A program made the translations under genes and the position numbers. The notes under the pieces are model-generated. The model saw nothing but the letters and a program-made list of their open reading frames with translations, was not told where the DNA came from and did no database searches. This document shows positions 23,138 to 32,148 of a DNA stretch of 64,000 nt, piece after piece (position 1 is the stretch's first letter; each line of letters starts with the position of its first letter). Origin of the DNA: Hibiscus mutabilis (lineage: Eukaryota; Streptophyta; Magnoliopsida; Malvales; Malvaceae); the NCBI GenBank assembly GCA_019671005.1, contig CM033745.1:5937146-6001145 (forward strand). Reading direction: 5' to 3'.

Positions 23138-24320
23138 ATGGCACCACGAAAAAGAGGTCGAACAAACGAGGTTGCGAGTCTTCTACTGAAGATATTTGGC
23201 ACGTCCTAATTTTAGTGCCATTTATCAAAAGAGTTTTGCAACCCCGGCAGCTCTAAACAACTTCAAGCAATACCAAAATTATAAAATCCACTGCGAAAGA
23301 GTAACATCTATCCCTTTTTTAAATTCTGAATGTTTCAAGTTCAAATACCTTCCTCTTTTACACCGTTGGAACTTTATGTCTTTTTTGTCAATCCCCAGGT
23401 TTTTGTACCGTAATCTTGTTTTGATTTTCTTTGCCAATGCCCGATGCATCCCCAACCAAGATCGTACTTAAGTTATTGCTATTGAATCATTCTTAATGGG
23501 GAAGAAATTTTGGATTGATGTTCAAACTCTTGTTAATGTTTTTGGTTTCGAAGATGAAGGAATCGATGATGAAGACTCATTGGGATATGTTCTTGGTAGT
23601 TCTGTTACGGTTTTATATGCTCATGATCGTTTCTTGCATCTCATGATCAGTTGGTGGTTTCAGCCATCTGGTGGAAAGTTTTCCACTATTTGACAAGTGG
23701 ATGACTTTTGGATTCGATGCTTTCGTGAAGAGAAGCAGCCCAATCTTGCTCGAATTATGTTTGCGGAGCTAGTCTACCTTTTCCAACATCGACACACCCC
23801 TCTTGTTGCATCATTCACTTATGGGACAGCTTTGAGTTACCTGTTCACTCAGTTGGAGATTGATTGCTCACCAGATTTTTTTGAGCCTCTTACCGATCCC
23901 ATTGATGAGCGATCTCTTGTTCGTTCAAAGTTCCACTATTTTAATGGTGAGTGGTTACGTCTTGCCGAGCTTTCACACGATGCGATTCTTGAAGTATTGG
24001 AAGTTTCTCCTCCAGCCGCCCTTCAAGCTTCGATTGCTCCACAAGCTATGGACACTCTCATGGCTTATCTCAATGAGCAATTCACTTCATTGAGGACAAC
24101 CATGACCGAAGGGTTTGCGGCTATTGATACTCGATTTACTTCCTTAGAGGATCGAGTTCAAGCCATAGAAAGCCAACAAAGTTCGATAGACATATCACTT
24201 ATGGCTTTTCATGGAGAATGGCGACAATCTCAAGCTACTCAAACCAATGATAAGATGAAGATCAAGACGAGGATGAAGAGGATGATCCCTAGACCTTCAT
24301 CTAATTGCATGTCATATTAG
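23138..24320 (+). pseudogene. Extra ORF of element B between RNase H and 3' LTR (env-like position), coiled-coil tail
   Basis: ATG at 23138 in MAPRKRGRTNE, a basic N-terminus. A frameshift near 23180-23195 leads into a frame that runs from 23196 to about 24320 with only two stops, TAA at 23469 and TGA at 23691. It contains LMGKKFWIDVQTLVNVFGF, similar in feel to a domain shared by many plant transposon proteins. A C-terminal heptad-like region follows (SLRTTMTEGFAAIDTRF, SLEDRVQAIESQQ). A late frameshift hides an acidic tail (DEDQDEDEEDD in the other frame, then TAG at 24291). Sireviruses often carry an env-like ORF here, also with coiled coils. I see no clear signal peptide or membrane anchor, so envelope function is not supported. 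Confidence 0.6.
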
Positions 24321-24496
24321 ACTTTTCTTTTTATGCACCTATGATATTTACTCTATGAACCTATGCTTTAATTTTAGCTTTGTTTGGATTTGGATTATGT
24401 TGCCTTAATGATACTTATGTTGCTTAGATTAAGCTTTGAATTATGCTAAGTATGTTGCTTTGAATTATCCTTTACTATAATTGATTTTGATCTAAC

Positions 24497-24622
24497 AAAA
24501 ATGGGAGAATGTGTATAAGCTAAATTTTTTAATTTTTTCAAAACCTAGCTTACTCTAAGGGGGAGTAATTTCAAAACACTTAAAAATTTGCTTTGGTTTT
24601 GTTATATTAAAAAATGGGAGAT
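24497..24622 (+). other. Multiple polypurine tracts before the 3' LTR of element B
   Basis: AAAAATGGGAGA near 24497, AAGGGGGAG near 24557 and AAAAAATGGGAGAT at 24609-24622, the last directly abutting the LTR. Repeated PPT copies are a known Sirevirus trait. Confidence 0.65.
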
Positions 24623-25930
24623 TGTAAAACCTTTGATGATTTTGATATAACAAACATTTTTCAAGGATTTAATTGTAAAGCAAACAAATTTTTAAAGTGT
24701 CCCAAACAGACAAATATTTTAAAGCTTATTTGATTCTAAGTCAAAAACTTATAACTTTAAAATTTTCTAAGTGTTTTAAAGGCCAACCTATTGAAATACA
24801 CCTAGGCATATCGATACGCCTCTAAGCGTATCAATACAATTTTTGAAACATTGGCCATTGTAAGCATGCGTTTCAATACGGCTCTGTCTGTATCGATACG
24901 ACCTTCAAATGGGTTAAGTATTTTTCCTCAGGTGTTTTGATACGATTACATTTGTATCGATACGACCTTCATACTGGGTTTAATTTTAAGTATTGCGTAC
25001 CGATATGCCACTAGGTGTTTCGATACGCTTCAAAGATTTTTCTCAAATATCAGCATTTAATGATTTAGCCGTTAGAGTCAGTTATTGGGAAAGACCAATT
25101 TTAAAATGATGTTGGACCCGTATCGATACACCTCAAGATGTACCGATACAGGTTCAGTCAGTAGCTCAAGCGAGCAAAATTGCATCGATACAGCTTCTCA
25201 CTTATCTATACGCCCCTTTCTTTTTACTGAGATCGTACAGATACGTTTTCTCGCGTATCAATACGCCCCTGTTAGTTTGTGCGCAACGACTCTTTCTTCT
25301 TATAGACAGGTACCGATACGAGCTTTCATGTACCGACACGGATGGTTGATCAAGAGCATTAATTGCGCAAAAAATGCAGCCCAACGGCTACAATAATGAT
25401 CTCAACCACTCAAACGGCTAGAAATCAATGCAAGGGTATAAAAGCAAGCTTCCAAAGCAGCAACAACAACTATTGAACTATCAAGCAACATCCAAGCATT
25501 AATCCAAACCTTTGTGCCTTATAGAGTCATATCTTTGTACCCAACTCATTGGAGTTTTTCATTGTAAATCTTTATTTAGAGTTTAGGGTGTGTTTTGATT
25601 GTAATTGAGCAATATCCATCTTGTGAGAGATATATTTAGATTGCCAACTTCTTCTTTGTATTGAGAGATTTCTTGGGTCAATCTTTGGGTAGAAAGATTG
25701 ATCGATTGTAAAGTTTACCTCCTAATCCTAGAAAAGGGGAAGAAAATCTAGTGGATTTTGTTGAAAATCCTTAGTGAGAGCTAAGGTAGTGGATATAGAG
25801 CTTGTTAGAAGCTTGAACCACTATAATTGCCTTTGTCCTTCATTTTTCAATTTCTTTTTTGCTCCCTCAAATTTTAAATAGCCAATTCACCCTCTCTTGG
25901 CCAAATCACTATCATTTGATCCACTCAACA
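24623..25930 (+). repeat. 3' LTR of element B
   Basis: 1308 bp from TGTAAAACC to CTCAACA. It carries the same palindrome array (about 24800-25340, more mutated than the 5' copy) and a TATA box at 25437. It is followed by the GTTAT target duplication and the rest of element A gag. Confidence 0.9.
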
Positions 25931-25935
25931 GTTAT

Positions 25936-26737
25936 CTCTGAGCATGAACATATAATTGCTATCTTGAATGGTATTCTTCCTGAATATGAGTATGTAATTA
26001 CATTTATCACTACTGGATTTATTGCTTTTGATGTAAAATTTGTTTAAAACCATGCTTATGGATATTGAGGCTTGGCAGTCTAATATTAACATTCAATTTT
26101 TTGTGTTTGCTCATGTTGCTACACATCACCCTACTGCTCTGAGTTCCTCTACTTCTGCCATGACTATTACCAATGATATTGGCTATGCTCCTAATCCTGA
26201 TCAGAATACTTATGGTCATAACTATAATAATAGAGATTTAGTTAGGGGTAGGGGCAGAGGTCGAAACAACTACAATAATTCCAATCATTCTGTCAAACTT
26301 CAGTGTCAACTATGTGGGAGGATATGTCACTTAGTTGAGAGGTGTTACTCCAGGTTTGATCTCAACTTTAAGAATGAACCATCTCGAAATAATCAGAATA
26401 CTGTGGACAGAAATCCCTTTTATTCTAAGGCTTATACAAGTTCTTATAATGCTAGTCCTTTGCAGGTTGTTATGCCTTCTCCTACTATTGTCTATGCCAG
26501 TTCTTATAATCTTTTCATGGGTGCTTTTTATGTTTTCCTCCTTTTATCTCACAAGGTCAACATCTTTTTGTGGCTTCTACATCTACAAGTCATGTGGGTG
26601 GAACTTTCAGGCCTCCTCCCTCTAATCTTTTTTTATGGGTTTAATCATGTTGCTCTTTCTTTCTCCCATGTTGCTCCTTGGTCTCATGTTGGTCAACCTA
26701 TCCAATCTTAATATTTTCTTGCTACTCCAGATGATAT
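25936..26737 (+). pseudogene. Element A gag, C-terminal part with zinc knuckle
   Basis: Resumes the gag reading cut at 3176, in SEHEHIIAILNGILPEYEYV. A stop near 26043 breaks it, then a 223-codon frame carries an Arg/Gly-rich stretch (RDLVRGRGRGRNNYNN). A CCHC zinc knuckle follows, CQLCGRICHLVERC with CYSRFD, in which the usual Gly before His is Cys. The knuckle would bind RNA. The reading decays after about 26500 and is interrupted by the 1.4-kb insertion at about 26738. Confidence 0.8.
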
Positions 26738-28180
26738 GTTCAAACTCTCCAAATGATGTTGTAAAGAGAAGCTTTGATTGTCTCGACCGTGAATGTAAGC
26801 ATGCCTTGTCTTAGGGTGCCTTGTTGATAAAATAAAGAGAATGTGATGGAAAAGTATAAGGTGCGGAAGTATGGATGCGTGGTGTAGGTAGGGATTGGGT
26901 AAAAAGGGATGAAATGGTTAAGGAATTGAAAGTGGTGGTTCGAATGGGGGAAGGAACGAAGTAGGAAGATGGGAGATGATAATATGAACAAGAAACAAAG
27001 ATAGAAACAATGTTATAGATAGAAAAGCCCTTTGTCTTAGGAGTTTAGTGTTTGAGTGGTGTTTAGGACTTGGACCGATGGTTAAAAAAAACCCAACAAC
27101 CCAAAGTATCAAGATGAGAAGATAGGTGACGCCACAAACCAAAAGAGGCTTGATAAGTCAAGAAGTTCTTAAAAGAAAAAGCTTGAGAGAATAAACTCAC
27201 AAAGAAAAAAAATTCAATATATAAAAGTTGTGTGTTACAAAGTGTGGCCGAATGGCCTATTTATACAAGGGGTATGACCAAAATGGGTTGTACCCATTCG
27301 GTTAAGGGCAAAAATTGGTTCACAAAGTCATGTTCCTTCAAATTGGCCGAATAGTGATGGTGTCTCCCTCCAAGGCTGGTTTGCCACCCATTTGAGTGTT
27401 TCCCTCCAAGTTTTAGGCACCCAAACTTGTTTCCCTCCAAGGCTGGTCGGTTGTGTCTCTTGGGGAGGGGACATGTCCTTCTGGGGTTGAGCTGAAGGTA
27501 ATAGAGTGAGCTGAGTTGAGCTGCTTGAGCTAGGAGTGAGCTGGCTTGAGTTGAGCTAGCTAGCTGAGTGAGCTTCACTTAGTTTAAGAGTTGAATTGAG
27601 CTGCTACGAGCTATTCTTAGCTAGGTGAGCTTATCTTGAAGTGTCCTTGAGCTAACTCAAGCTATTTGGAGCTTGTGGGATTTGTTTAAGAGCTTGTAAT
27701 CCTTGGCCTATTTGTATGAGCTATTTTGAGCTTGTTTTGAACCAAATGGGCTAATAGTGAGCTACCTTTTAATCCCTTGTTTATGTGGTTCATGTGTCCT
27801 ATAAAGAAAACACAAAAATAACATAAGTAAATGCAAGATTAAATAATGCATAAGATAGAAAACATATTATATGCGTAAGGAATGACATGCATGTGAAAAG
27901 AAAATAAAGATGTGGATTATTGATAGTTAAGGCATGCATGAACTTTGTTTAATGTGTAAAATAAGTATTATGAAACTAAATGCATAGTAATAGTCGAATG
28001 CATGATGCATGTGATCAAGTATAATCGTGATATGAACGAAGGTATTATGGATGCTATGCGCATGCTTAACCAAGAATAACATACATATGTGAGTAGAGTA
28101 AATATAAAGAAAGTAAGCAAAAACTCCATCTTCTTTCATACTTGTAAAACAAGATGAAAGTATGGTGAATATGAGTAGAA
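26738..28180 (-). mobile_element. LTR-like insertion in element A, minus orientation
   Basis: Separates element A gag from its protease, so it is an insertion of roughly 1.44 kb. It has no coding capacity. On the minus strand it shows TATAAATAGG (plus 27256-27265), a leader-like stretch, and an end reading TTTGAACA. Upstream of the TATA box on that strand is an AGCTC-rich array. This fits a solo LTR or a TRIM-like element in reverse. The flanking ATATG on both sides is a possible target duplication, but the exact ends are uncertain. Confidence 0.5.
27486..27762. repeat. Dense AGCT / GAGCT array
   Basis: About nineteen AGCT tetramers in 275 bp, mostly as TTGAGCT or GTGAGCT, at irregular 8-30 bp spacing. 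AGCT is its own reverse complement. On the minus strand the array lies about 220-500 bp upstream of the TATA box near 27260. Confidence 0.75.
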
Positions 28181-28200
28181 ATATGATCGCATCACCAAAG

Positions 28201-29480
28201 GTTCTAGATGATAATGCCTAGTATCCTGACTCAGGTGCCACTCACCACCTAACTAAGGACTTCAACAATTTGCAACCTGAGACTGCTTCTCCATCTTCAG
28301 GCACTGTGCAGGTTGGAAATGGTAATACAATTGCTATTAAGTTTACAGGGCAGTCTGCCCTTTTATCTTTTGATCAGAATTTGCATCTTAAAAATGTTCT
28401 TTTTGCTCTTGGTATCACTAAGAATTTAGTATCTGTCTCTAAGTTTACCCAGGACTGTTAAACAACTCTTCAATTCTATCCAACCTTTTGTCAAGCAAGG
28501 GATTTGCATACTGGGAGAATTCTGCTCAAGGGTTATAAGAAGGATGGCTTGTACAAATTGCAGGCTCCTACTATTACTTTTAATAATTATTCTTATACTG
28601 CAAATAAAACATGCTTGTATACTTGTAATATCTTTTGATTTGTGGCATAAACAGTTAGGGTATCCTAGAAAGGATGTTATTTTCAAAGTTTTGCATCATT
28701 GTAATATCTTTTTTACTGCAAATAAAGATAACCTTCTTTTTTCTGCATGTCAATTGGCTAAATCTCACAAGTTACCTTTCAATCCTTCACAATTTGTTTA
28801 AAAGCATCCTTTAGAACTTATTTGTGCTGATGTTTGGGGACATGCCCTTATTCCTTCTAATGGTTTTAGATATTATGTTGCTTTCAATGATGTGTACACT
28901 GGATATACTTGGATATATTTTCTGAAGTTAAAACTATGTTTGTGCAATTTCATAGACAGCCAGAAATGTTGTTGGGTGTTAGGCTCAAGACACTTCAGAC
29001 TGATGGTGGTGGAGAATTTATTACCCTTGCTGCCTATATAAAAGATCAGGGCATTTCTCATCAGTTCTCCTGCCCTCATACCTCGGAGCATAATGGCTTG
29101 GTAGAGAGAAAGCATAGGCAGATTGTAAAGGTTGGGTTGTCCATGCTTGCTTAAGCATCAATGCCTCTCAGCTTCTGAAATGATTCTTTTTCCAGTGCCG
29201 TGTTCCTTATCAATCGCCTACCAACTGTGGCATTGCAGGGTAATATTCTCTATGGAAACCTTTTTTCATAAAAATCCTGATTTAAACTTTGTTAGAGTTT
29301 TTGGCTGCCTATCTTTTCCTTTTTTGAGACCTTATAATCAACACAAACTTCAGTTCCATTCTTCTCCTTATGTGTTCCTTGGTTACTCACCTTTACATAA
29401 GGGTTACAGGTGTATAGATTCCTTTGGTAGGATTTATATTTTAAGACATGTTAGATTTAATGAAAATGTGTTTTCCTAGT
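28201..29480 (+). pseudogene. Element A protease and integrase
   Basis: The protease motif YPDSGATHHLT reads near 28228-28260, preceded by a TAG where a Trp codon is usual. VLFALGITKNLVSVSKFTQD is followed by a stop at about 28459. The integrase zinc region begins WHKQLGYP near 28640, and the core follows in broken frames: TDGGGEFITL near 29000 and HTSEHNGLVERKHRQI with the catalytic Glu near 29090. The last segment, VFGCLSFPFLRPYNQHKL and SPYVFLGYSP (about 29290-29400), is the conserved copia domain at the integrase end. Stops and at least three frame changes make it inactive. Confidence 0.85.
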
Positions 29481-29599
29481 CTCACTGTAATGCTTCTTCT
29501 TCCCACTCAAAAAAATGTTCTCTTCCTCTTTTCCCTTGCATTACAACAACACTTTGAACATGAAGTGACCTCAACCTCATTCTCTCTCCATTGTTATTA

Positions 29600-30050
29600 G
29601 TATTCCTTGTTCATCTGGTTTTCTTCCATCTCATGTTCTTGTTTCTTCTTTTTCATCATCCATGCAACAGTCCACCGCTTCTCATAATAATTCTCCTTCC
29701 TCTCTTGCATCATTTCATCCCACTTCTTATCCTGCTACTTCATCTCTTCATGGGTCTGCTTCATTACCGTCTCCTCATGTTTCATCACCTACTAAATCTC
29801 TACTATTATCATCTATTGCAGTACCATTATATCCATCTATTGCTTCTTCATTACCATCTACTTCATCTATTCCACCATACTTCACTCCATCACCACCATC
29901 ACCACTTGGTTCACTTACATCTACTTTATCCTCACCACCACTATTACCACCATCACCATTACCATCACCACCACCACCTCTACCACCTTCATCACCATCA
30001 TCACTACCACCATCTTCTCTATCTTCCATTCTACCTTCATCATTTCCTGT
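29600..30050 (+). repeat. (CCA/TCA)-rich tract giving a Pro/Ser-rich linker in element A pol
   Basis: Expanded CCA, TCA and CTA triplets, densest at 29880-30020, encode a Ser/Pro-rich linker between integrase and RT in the frame open from 29662. RE1-type copia elements have a variable low-complexity linker here, and this one seems lengthened by microsatellite growth. The opposite strand gives a long Gly/Asp/Glu ORF that is only a shadow. Confidence 0.75.
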
Positions 30051-31643
30051 TATTGAAATTCAGAATCTTCATCATATGGTTACAAGAAGCAAGTCTGAGA
30101 TTTTTAAGCCTAAAGTGTATATCACTGAGGTTGAAAACAAGGAACCGGTAGATGTTTTCGAGGTTTTGCAGCATCCTGAATGGAGAAATATTATTCATGA
30201 TGAGTACACTGCCCTTCTCAAAAATGGTACATGGGAATTGCAAGCTCATCCTTCCAGTCGAAAGGTTGTAGGTTGTAAGTGGCTTTTTCGAATCAAGAGG
30301 AAGCCAGATGAGAGTGTTGAGAGATTCAAAGCGAGACTGGTTGCAAAAGGTTTTTCACAGAAAGTTGGGACTGACTTCAAAGGGACATTAAGTCATGTTG
30401 TACGAGCTGCTACAATTCGAGCTGTTCTTGCTACAACAGTCATTAACAACTGGGTTTTTAGGCAAATCGACATCAATAATACATTTCTTAATGGTGGTTT
30501 GTCTGAAGACATCTTCATGAATCAGCCTTCGAATTTTGAGCAATATAGTGCTGTTAGAGAGAAGCTGGTTTGCAAGCTGAAGAAAGTCTTGTATGGTCTC
30601 AAATAAACACCTCGGGCTTGGTTTGACACATTGAAGACTTATCTGGTTAACGAACTTGGTTTTCATGCCTCCAAGGCAGACACTTCCCTATTTATACGCA
30701 ATTCCAGTACCTCTAAGTTGCTTCTGATGGTCTATGTGGATGATATCATCCTAACTAGTAACCATTAGCCTGAAGTTGATGTTGTGGTGAAGGCAATTGA
30801 TAGTGAATTCTCACTCAAAGACTTGGGTGAGCCAGGCTTCTTCCTTGGGATGGAAGTCAGAAGCTATTATGAAGGGTTACTTCTATCTCAAAAAAATATA
30901 TTGTTGATCTGGTGGTCAAGGTTGATAAGTTGAATTCAAGGCTAGCACCAACCCTAATGGTAGTAACACCAACACTCAAAGAAGATAATAATCCTTTCTT
31001 TGATGATATACATCTATTTCGAAGCATTATAGGAAGACTTCAGTATGTCTGTGTGACTCGACCTGATATCAATTATGTTGTCAATAAAATCAGTCGGTAT
31101 ATGAATGCTCCACAATAAATCCATTAGAAAGCTATTAAGTGAATTCTTAGATACCTGTGTGGTACAATGGATCATGATTTATTGTTTAAGCCTACTAATA
31201 ATGTCAATCTGGTATGTTATACAGATGCATATTGGGCATCATCAGCAGAGGACAAACGATCTACAATAAGGCTTTGTATTTTTCTTGGCTCAAACCCTAT
31301 TACATGGTGCTTTAAAAAGAAAAGTGTGGTTTCTTGTTCTACATCAAAGGCTGAGTGTCGCAGCCTTGCAAATGCTGTTTCAGAACTCTTGTGGGTGCAA
31401 CAATTGTCGACAGAGATTGGTGTTACTTTAAATAGCAAGCCTACAATTTGGTGTGATAACACTTTTACTGTTTTCATAGGTTCTAATCCTACTCATCATG
31501 CTCGTGTTAAGCATGTGAAAATCAATTTTCATTTTGTTCGAAAGAAAGTGGCTGCCGGGCATAATTTGGTTAACTTTATTCCTTCACATGAGCAGGTTGC
31601 AGACATTTTACCAAGCCTATTCCTCTTATTTCTTTTGCTTTGA
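30051..31643 (+). pseudogene. Element A reverse transcriptase and RNase H
   Basis: An open frame continues from the linker into RT with VGCKWLFRIKRKPDESVERF, ARLVAKGFSQ and QIDINNTFLNG, ending in a TAA inside LYGLK(Q)TPRAWF near 30604. The catalytic YVDDIIL reads near 30735, with a stop at 30766. Further on are FRSIIGRLQYVCVTRPDINY (30912-31118 frame) and RNase H (31167-31643) with CYTDAYWASSAEDKRST, SKAECRSLANAVSE and HHARVKHVKINFHFVR. The catalytic residues can still be seen, but at least four stops or shifts inactivate the protein. Confidence 0.85.
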
Positions 31644-31711
31644 TGCGAAAAAGGCTTGGGGTTCTTTCTTGTGCCGAGTTACAAATTAAAAGAGTAGGTT
31701 GTTCTGCTACT

Positions 31712-31734
31712 AAGAACAAGAAAAACCAGAAGAA
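31712..31734 (+). other. Polypurine tract of element A
   Basis: AAGAACAAGAAAAACC followed by AGAAGAA abuts the 3' LTR start at 31735. Confidence 0.65.
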
Positions 31735-31911
31735 TGATAAAAGTATTATATAGTTTGTTATAATGAATTGTAGCATAGGCTTGTGTATTAAGTTAGTTGG
31801 GTCCTAACTCAAAGGTGCGGGTTGCTATACATACTCATTTGTATCATGTGAATGATTATCATAATATTATCCTTTGAATAAATAAAAAGTTAGTTATTCA
31901 ATTTATTCAAA
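31735..31911 (+). repeat. 3' LTR of element A
   Basis: Starts TGATAAAAG and matches 2128-2323 with several substitutions and small deletions. Its last bases (GTTTTCTCTT in the 5' copy) are missing or altered. Confidence 0.8.
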
Positions 31912-31949
31912 TGATAATTGAATACACACCCTGAGTATTTATTCATAAG

Positions 31950-32143
31950 AGAAAACCGAATAACTAACTTTTCATTTATTCAAAGGATTATATTCTGATA
32001 ATCTTTCACATAATACAAATGGGTATTTATAGGAGCCCACACCAATGAGTTAGTTATAACAGACCCAACCAACTTAATACAGAAGCTCATGACAGACGAC
32101 CCACTACAATTCGTTATAACAAGCTATATAAATACTTCTATCA
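31950..32143 (-). repeat. Inverted copy of the element A LTR
   Basis: Read on the minus strand, this is TGATAGAAGTATTTATATAG through GTTATTCGGTTTTCTC, an almost full LTR. It is closer to the 5' LTR than to the adjacent 3' LTR. It lies tail-to-tail with the 3' LTR across about 40 bp. CCTTG follows at 32144-32148, identical to the five bases before the 5' LTR at 2123-2127. Confidence 0.8.
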
Positions 32144-32148
32144 CCTTG

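Larger units (their letters stand above)
3177..25930 (+). mobile_element. Element B: Sirevirus-type Ty1/copia retrotransposon nested in A
   Basis: The element begins TGTAAAACC and ends CTCAACA. It is flanked by an exact 5-bp duplication GTTAT (3172-3176 and 25931-25935) that restores element A's gag when removed. It has LTRs of 1202 and 1308 bp, a perfect TGGTATCAGAG primer site, gag with a zinc knuckle and acidic region, then pol (PR-INT-RT-RH), a 2.4-kb extra region with an additional ORF, and several polypurine tracts. The gag wording (CYEC...H...C, then MATWSDEESSED and NLCLMA) and the DSGCSRHMT protease mark the Sirevirus (SIRE/Maximus) lineage. Element C (6110-19090) splits it between gag and protease. 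Without C it would be about 9.8 kb. Confidence 0.9.
2128..31911 (+). mobile_element. Element A: Ty1/copia retrotransposon (RE1-type), outermost host of the nest
   Basis: A short-LTR copia element in plus orientation. It has a 5' LTR, an initiator-tRNA-Met primer binding site, gag, protease, integrase, reverse transcriptase and RNase H in copia order, a polypurine tract and a 3' LTR. Its gag is interrupted exactly at 3176/25931 by element B. A second insertion of about 1.4 kb lies between gag and protease. The coding parts carry many stops and shifts and cannot make a polyprotein. The domain wording (CYxRFD after the zinc knuckle, DSGATHHLT protease, long Pro/Ser linker before RT) fits RE1-like copia elements. 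The sequence CCTTG at 2123-2127 reappears only beyond an inverted LTR at 32144-32148. Confidence 0.85.

Noticed and set aside
23860..24093. Overlapping ORF inside the extra ORF of element B
   Set aside because: Different frame of the better-supported extra ORF; composition is Leu/Ser-rich shadow.
29775..30029. Minus-strand Gly/Asp/Glu-rich ORF of 84 codons
   Set aside because: Antisense shadow of the CCA/TCA triplet repeat in element A pol.
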